Notes under the pieces: model-generated
Database searches by the model: none
What the model was told of the DNA's origin: nothing
The model's input: the letters and a program-made list of their open reading frames with translations, nothing else
Part shown: positions 35,729-45,900 of the stretch, piece by piece
Layout: each line of letters starts with the position of its first letter
Position numbering within the stretch: position 1 is the stretch's first letter
Program-made: the position numbers and the translations under genes
From: Cellvibrio sp. OA-2007
GTDB taxonomy: Bacteria > Pseudomonadota > Gammaproteobacteria > Pseudomonadales > Cellvibrionaceae
Reading direction: 5' to 3'
DNA length: 64,000 nucleotides
Assembly: GCF_000953825.1 (NCBI RefSeq)
Contig: NZ_BBUL01000088.1
Span: 91,150-155,149, forward strand

Positions 35729-36034
35729 TTATAGCTCCTTACGGGTTAAAGTCTCCCGCCTTTTCAGTTAATAAAGAGGCAGTGAGACAAGGAGTAGCCA
35801 GTTTTCTGATCTGCACAAAATGCAGACCCATTCCCCCCGGCTGGTTTGGGGTGCGGAATTGTACGGACTCACCCCAGTAGATGCAAGGATAAAAAGTGAG
35901 CGTCACTTTATACGATTGCCACTTCAGGCACTTGCCTAAAGTGAGTGGAAAGCGCCGCCTGATACCCGTTGAATGAAGGTGACCCGCTCTTGCAGGTCAA
36001 ATTAATTCGTCAACACAACAACGGGAACACAATA
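35729..36034. other. Intergenic region between divergent rpsF and the GH5 cellulase gene
   Basis: The left part (to about 35880) should be the ribosomal operon leader and promoter, and the right part the control region of the GH5 gene with the palindromes at 35893-35943. No further gene is visible. Confidence 0.5.
35893..35943. promoter_or_regulatory. Pair of CACTT/AAGTG palindromes upstream of the GH5 gene
   Basis: AAAGTGA-GCG-TCACTTT (35893-35909) is a perfect palindrome apart from its three central bases. A second palindrome, CACTTCAGGCA-CT-TGCCTAAAGTG (35920-35943), has one mismatch. Their shared half-site is CACTT/AAGTG. They lie 92-142 bases before the GH5 start, where an operator is expected. 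A similar CACTT...AAGTG palindrome precedes the first GH16 gene. Confidence 0.55.
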
Positions 36035-37840
36035 ATGAATAATTACTCTCTGGCAAAAACCCTTTTGGGCACCTTGCTCTGCTGCCAGCTAGCAGTCACA
36101 GCGCAGGCCGATGTCGCTCCACTTTCGGTCAATGGCAACAAGATTCTCGCCGGCGGCCAACCGGCTAGCTTTGCCGGCAACAGCCTGTTTTGGAGCAACA
36201 ACGGCTGGGGTGGGGAAAAATACTACAACGCCGATGTGGTTCGCTGGCTGAAAAACGATTGGGGCTCGACCCTGGTTCGCGCGGCAATGGGGGTCGATGA
36301 GGGCGGCGGCTATCTGCAAGACCCGGTCGCCAACAAAGCCAAAGTTAAAGCTGTGGTAGACGCAGCTATAGCTAACGATATGTATGTGATCATTGACTGG
36401 CACACTCACCACGCCGAGAAATACACCAGCCAATCCATCGCCTTCTTTCAGGAAATGGCGCGCACCTACGGCAATCGCAATCATGTGATTTACGAGATCT
36501 ACAACGAGCCGCTGGATAACGCCTCCTGGAGCGGAGTCATCAAGCCCTATGCGCAGCAAGTGGTGAATGCGATCCGCGCGATTGATCCGGACAACCTGAT
36601 TATTGTCGGCACTCGCACCTGGTCACAGCGGGTAGACGAAGCGTCACGCGACCCTATCGCCGGTAAAAATATTGCTTACACATTGCACTTCTACGCTGGC
36701 GACCATGGCCAAGCGATCCGCGATTTTGCCCAGACTGCGCTCAATAACAATGCCGCGATCTTTGTAACTGAGTGGGGTTCAGTGAATGCCAATGGCGATG
36801 GCGGTGTTAACTACGGTGAGACCAACGCCTGGGTCGATTTTATGAAGCGCAACAACATCAGCCACGCCAACTGGGCGCTGAATGATAAACCCGAGGGTTC
36901 ATCTGCGTTGGTTTCAGGCGCAAGTGCCAGCGGCGGTTGGCCAAGTTCACAACTGACCGCCTCGGGCGCGTTTGCCAAAGACATCATTCGCAACTGGCCA
37001 CGCACTAGCGACCCGGTCGATCCAACACCACCCTGCACTAGTGTTGGACTCGGCACCACCATTCAAGCCGAAGCCTGGTGCCAAATGTCCGGCGTGAAAA
37101 CCGAGGCGACCAGCGATGCAGGCGGCGGCCAAAATGTGGGCTATATCGATAGCGGCGACTGGATGACTTATTCAGTCAATATCCCCACTGCTGGCACTTA
37201 TAAAGTCAGTTACCGTGTTGCCGCACAGGCAGGCGGCGGGCAGATGCAGCTGGAGAAAGCCGGTGGTAGCCCGGTTTATAGCAACATCAACATCCCGGGC
37301 ACCGGCGGCTGGCAAACCTGGCAGACCATTTCGCACAATGTGGTGCTGCCTGCAGGCGAGCAGCTGATCGCACTCTCGGCGATTACCGGCGGTTTTAATG
37401 TGAACTGGCTGAAGATTGAAAGCACCGGTACCACTCCCAGCCCGACCCCCATCGCCACCTTGCAAGCAGAGTCTTTTAGCGCGATGAGCGGCATTCAAAC
37501 CGAAGCGACCAGCGATACCGGTGGCGGTTTGAATGTGGGCTGGATCGATGCCGGCGATTGGCTCTCTTACGCCGGTACACCGGTGAATATCCCCAGCAAT
37601 GGCAGCTATGAGATTGAGTATCGCGTGGCCAGCCCAAACGGTGGCGGCAGCCTTGCCTTTGAAGAGGCAGGTGGCGCACCGGTCTATGGCACTATCACCA
37701 TCCCCGCGACGGGCGGCTGGCAAACCTGGGTGACAATCAAACACACAGTCACCCTGAGCGCAGGCAGCCACAAATTTGGTATCAAAGCCAACGGCGGCGG
37801 CTGGAACCTGAATTGGATTCGCATCAGCAAGGCGAATTAA
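36035..37840 (+). CDS. Secreted GH5 endoglucanase with two CBM6 modules
   Basis: From the ATG at 36035 (SD GGGAAC) the protein has 601 residues: signal peptide (1-25), GH5 domain (about 28-325) and two CBM6 modules (about 345-462 and 475-600). The general acid/base is E158 in EIYNEP and the nucleophile E246 in FVTEWGS, as in GH5 subfamily 2 endo-beta-1,4-glucanases. Each CBM6 begins QAEAWCQMSG or QAESFSAMSG and has the VGYIDSGDWMTY or VGWIDAGDWLSY ligand segment. No poly-Ser linker is used here; the linkers are short and Pro/Thr-rich. Beta-1,4-glucan is the likely substrate, though some CBM6 bind beta-1,3-glucan. A strong terminator follows. Confidence 0.92.
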   Translation: MNNYSLAKTLLGTLLCCQLAVTAQADVAPLSVNGNKILAGGQPASFAGNSLFWSNNGWGGEKYYNADVVRWLKNDWGSTLVRAAMGVDEGGGYLQDPVANKAKVKAVVDAAIANDMYVIIDWHTHHAEKYTSQSIAFFQEMARTYGNRNHVIYEIYNEPLDNASWSGVIKPYAQQVVNAIRAIDPDNLIIVGTRTWSQRVDEASRDPIAGKNIAYTLHFYAGDHGQAIRDFAQTALNNNAAIFVTEWGSVNANGDGGVNYGETNAWVDFMKRNNISHANWALNDKPEGSSALVSGASASGGWPSSQLTASGAFAKDIIRNWPRTSDPVDPTPPCTSVGLGTTIQAEAWCQMSGVKTEATSDAGGGQNVGYIDSGDWMTYSVNIPTAGTYKVSYRVAAQAGGGQMQLEKAGGSPVYSNINIPGTGGWQTWQTISHNVVLPAGEQLIALSAITGGFNVNWLKIESTGTTPSPTPIATLQAESFSAMSGIQTEATSDTGGGLNVGWIDAGDWLSYAGTPVNIPSNGSYEIEYRVASPNGGGSLAFEEAGGAPVYGTITIPATGGWQTWVTIKHTVTLSAGSHKFGIKANGGGWNLNWIRISKAN

Positions 37841-37870
37841 TAGCAACAGAATCCAGTAAGTGAAGACTTT

Positions 37871-37893
37871 GGCCGCCTCCGGGCGGCCTTTTT
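37871..37893 (+). terminator. Terminator of the GH5 gene
   Basis: GGCCGCCTCCGGGCGGCC followed by five T. It lies about 30 bases after the stop codon. Confidence 0.9.
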
Positions 37894-37905
37894 ATCGACT
37901 GTTGA

Positions 37906-39102
37906 TTAAGACCTATGGATCCCCGCAAGCGGGGATGACGACTCTCGTTTTAAATCGATGGCTTGTTTTCGATATTCCGAGGGCGTCATACCCACCATTC
38001 GTTTAAAAAACCGGTGAAACGCCGATTGGCTGTTAAAGCCGGACTTGTAGAGTATGTCCAGCACCGTATCACCTGCGCACTCCGGCGAAGCCAATAGGCG
38101 CTTGGCCTCCTCGACCCGCTGGCTATTGATGAACTCGAAAAAATTTTGCTGATAGTGAGTATTGATAATGGTTGATAACTCGCGCGCTTTTACCCCGATC
38201 TGATCGGCAAACCGCTCCAGATTAATCTGGCTTTCCAGATGCAAGCGCAATTCGCCAATACCCCGCTCCACCGCCTGCAACTTGTCATCCACCTGAGGGA
38301 TTTCCTGCAAACGATCTTTTTCAGGTTCAGTTATTGCCACCAAATCCTGCTGCACCAGCTCGCGCGTATTGCGCCAGCCGAACAAAAACAGGGCATTAAT
38401 CAACAGCACCGTTAAGTAGTTATTGATGATACCGAGCAGATCGTTGGTCTCGCCACTTACATAGCCGCCTAAAAAGTAGGCGATAAATGACCAGAGCCAG
38501 TGGATAAAAAAGCCCCCCAACACCAAGTCGGCCAGACGCAACTCGCGCTCGGAAATAGTGGAATACATTTGCTGGAGCTGTTTGCGCAGCCGATATTCGG
38601 TGTAGAAACAGGCGAACACGTAGATGAGCGGTGAGCATTTCACCAAAAACCAGACAAATGCCAGCGCCGCGCGATCGCCCCCTGAGAGCGACGCCCAATG
38701 CCAGGGCAACCAGTCATAGATACTCAAGTCATAGGCAAAGGTCACCCCCACCGCCAGCACGGCGGGCAGCAGATGAATGCCATGGCGCCAGTGCCGCAAG
38801 TCGATTTCTTGTGATAGGGAGCCTAGATAAAAGAACAACACCGGCCCCTGCAGTAGCAGGCACGCTGATAGTAACGCCGGAATCACTGGGTAATTGGCAA
38901 TCGCCATAGCTTGGAAGCTGGTGTTCCAGATGATCAAGGTAGTGCTGAGCGTACCCACCACCAACAGGAAAAAAATCTGTAACAGCCGCCGCGGCTGTTT
39001 TCTCCCGCCGGGCAAGATCCCCAGGGCAATACAGAGCAGCAGAGTTTCCAGAATGGTCAGGACGATAACCACCTCATGCAGATTCAACAACAAGCTTTTC
39101 AT
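37906..39102 (-). CDS. Membrane-anchored AraC-family regulator (7TM-HTH), copy 1
   Basis: The 398-residue protein has about seven membrane helices in the first 245 residues and a C-terminal AraC/XylS helix-turn-helix domain (SQINLERFADQIGVKARELS, then the second motif DILYKSGFNSQSAFHRFFKR). The helical part probably senses a membrane or periplasmic signal. It lies between the GH5 and the first GH16 gene and is divergent from the latter, so these are its likely targets. The last 12 codons and stop are supplied by a family A repeat (see that feature). It is a close paralogue of the regulator at 51442. Confidence 0.85.
   Translation of the reverse strand: MKSLLLNLHEVVIVLTILETLLLCIALGILPGGRKQPRRLLQIFFLLVVGTLSTTLIIWNTSFQAMAIANYPVIPALLSACLLLQGPVLFFYLGSLSQEIDLRHWRHGIHLLPAVLAVGVTFAYDLSIYDWLPWHWASLSGGDRAALAFVWFLVKCSPLIYVFACFYTEYRLRKQLQQMYSTISERELRLADLVLGGFFIHWLWSFIAYFLGGYVSGETNDLLGIINNYLTVLLINALFLFGWRNTRELVQQDLVAITEPEKDRLQEIPQVDDKLQAVERGIGELRLHLESQINLERFADQIGVKARELSTIINTHYQQNFFEFINSQRVEEAKRLLASPECAGDTVLDILYKSGFNSQSAFHRFFKRMVGMTPSEYRKQAIDLKRESSSPLAGIHRS
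37912..37942. repeat. Half copy of the family A repeat, inside the AraC regulator gene
   Basis: CCTATGGATCCCCGCAAGCG and its hairpin partner GGGGATGACGAC form one arm pair of the family A element. On the minus strand it encodes the last residues (ESSSPLAGIHRS) and places the stop codon of the regulator. Confidence 0.82.
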
Positions 39103-39147
39103 TATTCTTTTGCTCCGGCATGTCTCAATCTAATTAGGTTGCACAAC

Positions 39148-39174
39148 CCATGGATCCCCGCACGCGGGGATGAC
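39148..39174. repeat. Half copy of the family A repeat
   Basis: GATCCCCGCACGCGGGGATG, the first hairpin alone, flanked by CCATG and ACAACTC. The second hairpin is absent. Confidence 0.75.
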
Positions 39175-39270
39175 AACTCCCCAATTAAACCTCCGTCACT
39201 CCCGTATGCAGAGGTGGCAGCATCCTGCTGAGGGGTGAATTATCGCCGCAATCACCACCGCACGACCTGT

Positions 39271-39296
39271 CCCACTTTGCGATTTCGCTAAGTGGG
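39271..39296. promoter_or_regulatory. 26-bp palindrome upstream of the first GH16 gene
   Basis: CCCACTTTGCGA and TCGCTAAGTGGG are complementary at 11 of 12 positions around a TT centre. The CACTT/AAGTG ends recall those before the GH5 gene, with a slightly shorter spacing. It has no T-run, so an operator is more likely than a terminator. Confidence 0.5.
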
Positions 39297-39434
39297 GCTT
39301 CTCAGTTTTATACAAACCGCAAAAAACAGGAGGAATACTTACCCGCCCAGATGAAATAGTAGCCTCCATGCGGTGGACTGACACCGCAGATCTAAAAAAC
39401 AAAAATGCTAACAATAACGATACGAGAGGCAAAA

Positions 39435-42400
39435 ATGAAAAAACTCGCCAAATCTGGCCTGCTTCCCCTTGCACTGATTTCATCGGGATTCTTGTTGACT
39501 CAAGCTGCGCAAGCGCAAACCTGCGGCTGGAATCAAATCTGGAAAGACGACTTTAACGGCACAACCCTTGACCGCAATAACTGGTCGCTGGAGGTAAATG
39601 GCGATGGCGGTGGCAATGGTGAGCTCCAGTACTACACCGACCGACCACAGAATATGTGGGTCAGCGGCGGCTTGCTGAATATCAAGGCGATCCGCGAAGC
39701 CTATGATGGCAAAAGCTGGACCTCTGCCCGCCTGCGTACCAAAAACGCGCAGGATTGGACCTACGGCAAAATCGAAGCGCGCATCAAAGTACCCAGCGCT
39801 TCCGGCACCTGGCCAGCGTTTTGGATGCTGACCAGCGAACAGCAGCGCGATTCCCACGGCTGGCCGCAGGGCGGTGAGATCGACATCCTTGAAACCGTGA
39901 ATACCAGCGAAGATATACTCGGCACCTTGCACTACGGCGCCTATTGGCCCTACAACGGCAACACCGGCTGGCCGAATCCCGACAACCTGATCGCCCCCGA
40001 AGCGGGTCGCACCAAAACCGATTTCCACACCTACGCGGTTGAATGGTACGAAGACCGCATGGTCTGGTCGATTGATGGCGTACCCAAAATCACCAGCTCA
40101 CGCAGCAAACTCGACGGCCCATCACCCGTCCGCTCCAACTGGAACTCTTTCTACAATCGCCCCTTCCACGTGATTTTGAACTTGGCGATGGGCGGCTCTC
40201 TGGCAGGTAACCCCAACGGTAGCGAAGCGGCTGAACAGCTGATGCAAGTAGACTATGTGGCCGTTTACAAAAACGATGCCAGCTGGTCGGTGGAAGGCGA
40301 TACCTATGTCTATCGCGGTGAAAACTACAAAAAGTACCGTGTCGATGGCCCAACCACTGCCAGTTACAACTGGTCGGTGCCTGCGGGGGTGACCATAGTA
40401 TCCGGCCAGGGTACGCGGGAGATTGTTGCCGCTATTGGCAACACAGCGCGCTCCGGCAATTTCAGCGCAACCTTCAACTCCGGTTGCAGCCTCAAAACCG
40501 TGAGCAAACCAGTAACTATCGAACAAGGCCGCACTCAAACTCTCGCCAGTTATGAAAGCGGGTTAGGGCTTACTCACCTGCAAAACGGCGTGGCTATGGG
40601 TGCAGGCGCGATTGTTAACAACCCAGCGCCGGGTGCCGTCAATACCTCCAGCAAAGTGCTGCGCTATGTGCGCGATGCAAGCCAACAGTGGGACAACCTC
40701 AAACTCAGCGGTTTTGGCAAGCTGAACGCAGGCGAATTGCGCTCTGGTCGCGCCAAGATTTTTGCCGATATTTACTACCCGGCATCGGCCACTAACCTGC
40801 TCGGTAAAGAGATCGGCGGCGGTTTGGAAAACAGCGCCGTAGTCAGCGCCACCCCCAGTTGGGATGGCAATACCGGTCGCCTCGCACGCTTTAAAGGCAC
40901 CATCGGCAAAGCCGGTGAATGGCATACAGTTGAGATAGATTTTACCGGCACACCGGATTCAGGCATAGCCGCCAGCCAAGCCGATAACCTGGTATTGATG
41001 GTGGAAGCGGGCTTTAATCGCCCTGCCGACTTCTACCTGGATAACATCCGTATCGTCTGGCCCGACAATGGTTACAGCCTGAAACAAACTATCGCCAACT
41101 TCGATGGCACCAGCAATGGCGCAATCAAAGCGGCACCCTACACCAGCGGAGTACGCTCGATTGTCGCCAATCCGGCGCCGAACGCGGTAAATTCATCGCC
41201 AAATGTGCTGCGTTATGTGCGCGATGCGGGCGCCACCTACGACACCCTCGCCTTTAACGGCATCACCGGCATACCCGATGCGCTGGACGCACAACACGGC
41301 ATGGTGCGGGTAGCAGTAGATGTTTACACCACCGCGCCAGTGGGCACGATTATCTCCATGAATCTGGAAAACGAGCTGCAGGTGAGCGCAGTCACTCCGG
41401 CAGATTGGCAAGTCGGTCGCCACAGTTTCTACCAAACCGAGACCACCAAAACCGGTCAGTGGGAAACGCTGGAGTTTAACTACAACTTCGCGGCCGCCTT
41501 GGGCGATTGGGCGAATAACAAAGCATCTGCACCTTTCACCGGTGTCGATCAACTGATCTTCCTCATCACCCCCGGCGTGGCCAGTACCGGCACTTTCTAC
41601 TTCGATAACTTCCGCGTAATGGCCTACAACAAAGATGCACCGGCCACTGCAGGCAGCTCATCGTCCAGCAGTTCGGTCGCCGCGCCATCCAGCCTTGCCA
41701 GCAGCAGTAAAAGCTCAACAGCGCCGAGCAGCGTTGCACCGTCCAGTACGGCGCCATCTAGCACCGCTCCTTCAAGTATCGCTCCGTCAAGCGCAGCACC
41801 AAGCAGCTCCAGTGTAGCCGCTTGCAGCAACTGCCCACCGGTATTGGTATCCCAGGGTCGCACTGTTACTGCCAGCACCGCATTAACTGCAGCGGCTAAT
41901 GCAGTAGATGGCGATGGCGGCACCCGCTGGGAGTCAGCACACGCAGTTGACCCAAGCTGGATCATGGTGGATCTGGGCAGCACCAAAGCACTGAGCCAAG
42001 TGGTGATTGATTGGGAAGCCGCCAACGCGGCCAACTATCAAATTCAAGGCAGCACCAACGGCATGAGCTGGACCAATTTAAAAACCGTTACCGGCGGCAC
42101 CTTTGGCACCCGCACCGATACCCACGCGGTGAGCGGCAGCTATCGCTATGTGCGTATTTACGCCACCGCGCGCAGCACCGGCAACCAATGGGGTTATTCC
42201 ATCTGGGAACTGAAAGTCTACGCCCAAGGCACGCCAGCAAGCAGCTCAGCGGCGAGCTCAAGCTTGGCACCAGCTGCACCGCTGAATATTGCCAGCGCCA
42301 CGGCCAGTACCGCACTTACGCCAGCGGCAAATGCGATCGATAAAAACAGCGGCACCCGTTGGGAGTCTTACCATGCACTTGACCCAAGCTGGCTGACGCT

Positions 42401-42662
42401 GGATTTGGGCAGCGCCAAAACCCTGAGCAGTATCGCCATCGATTGGGAAGCAGCCAATGCGGCGAATTACACAGTGCAGGGTTCGAATGACAATTCCAAT
42501 TGGGCAACTTTGGCCACCCGCACCGGCGGCACCTTCGGCGAGCGCACCGACACACTGAACATCGCCGGTAGCTATCGCTATCTGCGCATTCACGCTACCG
42601 CACGCAGCACGGGCAACCAGTGGGGTTATTCCATCTGGGAAGTGCGCGTGCTGGGCTGGTAA
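39435..42662 (+). CDS. Secreted GH16 beta-glucanase (laminarinase-like) with two sugar-binding modules and two C-terminal discoidin-like modules
   Basis: The start at 39435 has GAGAGG six bases upstream, and gives 1075 residues with signal peptide (1-27). The GH16 domain (about 30-275) has the catalytic motif GEIDILE with nucleophile E148 and acid/base E153. It is followed by an Ig/PKD-like segment, two related jelly-roll modules (each with VLRYVRDA... and FYLDNIRI/FYFDNFRV), a poly-Ser/Ala/Pro linker and two F5/8 type C (CBM32-like) modules repeated in tandem (IDWEAANAANYQIQGS, IDWEAANAANYTVQGS). Laminarin or mixed-linkage beta-glucan is the expected substrate. Neighbouring AraC and second GH16 genes support a beta-glucan locus. 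Confidence 0.92.
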   Translation: MKKLAKSGLLPLALISSGFLLTQAAQAQTCGWNQIWKDDFNGTTLDRNNWSLEVNGDGGGNGELQYYTDRPQNMWVSGGLLNIKAIREAYDGKSWTSARLRTKNAQDWTYGKIEARIKVPSASGTWPAFWMLTSEQQRDSHGWPQGGEIDILETVNTSEDILGTLHYGAYWPYNGNTGWPNPDNLIAPEAGRTKTDFHTYAVEWYEDRMVWSIDGVPKITSSRSKLDGPSPVRSNWNSFYNRPFHVILNLAMGGSLAGNPNGSEAAEQLMQVDYVAVYKNDASWSVEGDTYVYRGENYKKYRVDGPTTASYNWSVPAGVTIVSGQGTREIVAAIGNTARSGNFSATFNSGCSLKTVSKPVTIEQGRTQTLASYESGLGLTHLQNGVAMGAGAIVNNPAPGAVNTSSKVLRYVRDASQQWDNLKLSGFGKLNAGELRSGRAKIFADIYYPASATNLLGKEIGGGLENSAVVSATPSWDGNTGRLARFKGTIGKAGEWHTVEIDFTGTPDSGIAASQADNLVLMVEAGFNRPADFYLDNIRIVWPDNGYSLKQTIANFDGTSNGAIKAAPYTSGVRSIVANPAPNAVNSSPNVLRYVRDAGATYDTLAFNGITGIPDALDAQHGMVRVAVDVYTTAPVGTIISMNLENELQVSAVTPADWQVGRHSFYQTETTKTGQWETLEFNYNFAAALGDWANNKASAPFTGVDQLIFLITPGVASTGTFYFDNFRVMAYNKDAPATAGSSSSSSSVAAPSSLASSSKSSTAPSSVAPSSTAPSSTAPSSIAPSSAAPSSSSVAACSNCPPVLVSQGRTVTASTALTAAANAVDGDGGTRWESAHAVDPSWIMVDLGSTKALSQVVIDWEAANAANYQIQGSTNGMSWTNLKTVTGGTFGTRTDTHAVSGSYRYVRIYATARSTGNQWGYSIWELKVYAQGTPASSSAASSSLAPAAPLNIASATASTALTPAANAIDKNSGTRWESYHALDPSWLTLDLGSAKTLSSIAIDWEAANAANYTVQGSNDNSNWATLATRTGGTFGERTDTLNIAGSYRYLRIHATARSTGNQWGYSIWEVRVLGW
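41838..42660 (+). repeat. Two tandem copies of the C-terminal discoidin-like module
   Basis: The module coding for ANAVDGDGGTRWESAHA...YSIWELKV is followed by a second copy coding for ANAIDKNSGTRWESYHA...YSIWEVRV. DNA identity between the copies is visible over whole segments (for example CACCGCGCGCAGCACCGGCA). The same pair recurs in the downstream GH16 gene. Confidence 0.8.
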
Positions 42663-42705
42663 TCCTAACCACATTCGTCATACCCGCACATGTGACCTTC
42701 GGGAA

Positions 42706-42780
42706 GTCGTCATACCCGCTTGCGGGTATCCATAGGTTTTCACATCAAAAGCTGGACTCCCGCTCGCGGGAGTGACGATG
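42706..42780. repeat. Dispersed double-hairpin repeat, family A, copy 3
   Basis: CATACCCGCTTGCGGGTATC then GACTCCCGCTCGCGGGAGTG, joined by CATAGGTTTTCACATC. A fragment of the same left half (CGTCATACCCGC) is 30 bases upstream. Confidence 0.85.
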
Positions 42781-42828
42781 TGTTTATAGCGCAGATCGCG
42801 CCAAGAACAACAAGCTCCCTCTCTCTGT

Positions 42829-42907
42829 TTCCACTGACCCGGTGGAAATAGAGGCTTTTTCACCCGGCATTGGCCGCGCCTGCTGCCAGTGCCAGGGTGA
42901 TTTTTTA
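42829..42907 (+). terminator. Two hairpins ending the first GH16 gene
   Basis: GTTTCCAC...GTGGAAAT followed by AGAGGCTTTTT, then CACCCGGCATTGGC pairing with GCCAGTGCCAGGGTG before a run of six T. The second looks like a good Rho-independent terminator. Both lie before the second GH16 gene. Confidence 0.65.
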
Positions 42908-42957
42908 ACGGGTAATCAACTCCTTAGCTAATAAAAAATAATTCCCTTGGAGGAACT

Positions 42958-45900
42958 ATGCATTTCCTACTACAAAAACAACCACTTACTGCGGTAATCA
43001 TCAGCCTTGGGCTGGGCGCAAACGCGGCCCAAGCCCAAACCGCCTACAACGACCCCTGGTGGGCAAGCCCCAACAACAACACCAGTTTTGTCGATCAATT
43101 CGATGGCGTAAACATCAACCGCAACAAATGGCTGGTGGAAAAAAACATCTTTGTGAACGGCGAAGATATCGACTATCAAGACGTTGAATATCCCGCTGCC
43201 GACTGGACCCTGCGCGTCGGTCAGCCAGATGCAGGCGCGAGCGATGGCAAGGTGTTGAACCTCAAAGCGCGCTATATGGATGGCCAGATTCAGGACTACT
43301 ACGGCGGCAATGCCGGTCAGGGCAAGCCCCTGTTTATCCGCGCCGGGCGAATCGAATCGCAAATCGCCGATGACTCCACCTTTGTCTACGGCAAATTTGA
43401 AGCGCGTATCAAAATGCCGCCTGCGCGCAACGGCGAATTCCCCGCTTGGTGGCTGCTGGGTAACTTCCCCGATGTGGGTTGGACGGCGTGCCAGGAACTG
43501 GACATTATCGAGTTCACCGGCGCCAACGCGAGCAAGGCTCCCCAAACCCGTTGGTCAGCGCCCTACCCGGCTTACGGCGGCAACCCATTCGGTACGACTT
43601 ACGCGCAATTGGGCATCAGCCCGAGCGACCAGTACGTTACCTACGGGGTGATCAAAACCCCGGAATACATCGAGTATTACATCAACGGCGTCAAGACTTT
43701 TACCTGGTCCAAAGCCGAACGTGGCGATCAACCCTGGCCCTACCTCACGCCCATGCGCATGATCCTCAACCACGCCATCACCCATGTGGAATGGCCGGAT
43801 GTGGGCAACTACAACAAGTTCAGCACCAACGCGAATGTAGCCAACAAAACCGGCTATACCCGCACCACTAATGGCGTGACTGAATACGAGTACATAGATA
43901 CCGCGAGCATGAACACCAATATCGGCCGCGCTGGTACGGATTTCCTTGTGGATTACGTGGCTCACTGGCCGCTGCCCGCAACAGATAGCTGGCACAAGTA
44001 CATCGACGAGAGCAAATACAGCTTCTTCCGTCCGACCAACAACACCAAAGGCTTCTATTCATTGAAAGGCTGGATGGCGCCGGTATCGGTAACGGCCGAT
44101 GCTTACTTGCAAGAAGGTGATAACGCCTATCGCGACAACAGCGCCAAAAACGCGGCCGATGGCTATGTTGGCTCCAAGTGGGCGACACCACGCGACGACA
44201 ATATGCACTCGGTCACTATCGACTACGGAGTGGATAAACCGATCAAATACTTCTGGATTGAATGGGCGTGGAATCTACCCAAGTCCTATGACATCTACGG
44301 CAAAACCTCCACCGGCAACTGGGAGTTTATCCGTACATCGGATCAACAAAGTGTCGGCTGGGCAACCCATACCTTTGATGTAAACAAGACCTATCGCTAC
44401 GTCAAACTCGTCACCAAAGGCCGTATCGATAAAGCCGAGCCAATCTGGCTGCTGGAATTCAAAGCCTTTGAAGATGTAGCCAACGTCTATCCAAAACCCG
44501 CTGGCACCGCACTGGTGGATCGCGCCGTTAACATGCTGGGCAATGGTAATTTCGCCACTGACCTGAACGGTTGGGTGGGCGAAAACTACGACGGCTCGGG
44601 CGCAGCCTACGCTGCTATAAACGGCGAAGCGCGTGTTACTGCCGCCAATCAGGGTACCGGCGCAGGCTCTTATCAGTTGCACACCCAGGGCTTTGGCTTA
44701 AAGCGCAACTATCGCTACCAAGTGAGCTTCCGCGCACGCGCTGCATCGCCGCGCAATATTCAAATGCGCCTGTCAGAAGACCAGCTGAACCCATCGGCAG
44801 CCGGTACCTATCTGTTACAAACGGTCGCCCTGGGCACCACCATGGCGAATTACAGTTTCAATCTGGATTTCACCGGTGGCGATAACGCTGGCCGCCTCGC
44901 CTTTTTGTTTGGCGCCATGGGCAATGCGACCACCTTTATCGATGATGTGGTGATTCGTGAAATCGCCTATATCGGCTCAGGCGATCCCTTGGTTCCAGCG
45001 ATCAGCGCCACTAATTTCACCGGCGCCAGTTCTGGCTGGGAAACTGAATGGTGGGGTGCTGCATCCCGCGCGGTAGACGGCTCAACCGGCAACAAAGCCA
45101 GTGGCAAACCCGGTGTGGCAGACAATCAGGATCTGTGGGTTAGCGTCAATATCGACCCCAACTATGAAGTGAAAGAAGTGCTGGTAGCGGGCGATAAATC
45201 CGCGCCACGCAGTTTGGCGCAGTTCAAAGTGGAATACGGCACCGCCAACAACACCATGATCGATTGGACCAACAGCAATAACGATGGCACCTATGAAAGC
45301 TTCAGCAGCTTTAGTGCTTATCCTCCTGCTAACGAGCGCAACTTCCGCTTCTGGTTCCGCCCACCGGCTGGCCAAGTAGTCGAAGTCGCCGATGTGCAAT
45401 TGATGGCGGTCGATTTAAAACCGCACCGCATTTACTCCATCAATCTGGATGGCGCAGGCAGCATCGCTCCGGCGGGCACACTTCGCTACAGCAAAAACAA
45501 CACTGACTCGGCGACTTACACCTTCACACCACCCGCAGGCCAGCAAGTGGCGAACGTGATTGTGGATGGTGTTGCGCTGGGCGCGATGAACAGCTACACC
45601 TTCAACGCGATCTCTGCGAGCCACACCATTGCAGTGTCGTTCACCGGTTCAGTTAGCCAGCCATCGTCGGCCTCCAGCTCCAGTGCGCCGTCATCTACAC
45701 CCTCCAGTGTGAGCAGCTCCAGCGCACCGGCATCGGTATTGGTATCGCAAGGTCGCCCGGTGACTGCCAGCACCAGCATGATGCCAGCAACCAACGCGGT
45801 CGATGGCAATGGCGGAACGCGCTGGGAGTCCAACCACGGCGTAAGCCCGAGCTGGATCATGGTCGATCTGGGTTCAAACCGTAATCTGACCTCGGTCGTA

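Larger units (their letters stand above)
39103..39434. other. Divergent control region between the AraC regulator and the first GH16 gene
   Basis: It holds a half family A element (39148-39174) and the palindrome described at 39271. No gene is visible. Both promoters should lie here. Confidence 0.5.

Noticed and set aside
35729..35880. S6:S18-binding leader RNA before rpsF
   Set aside because: A leader is expected from the family, but the conserved bulge and stem could not be placed with certainty by eye, so no feature was listed.
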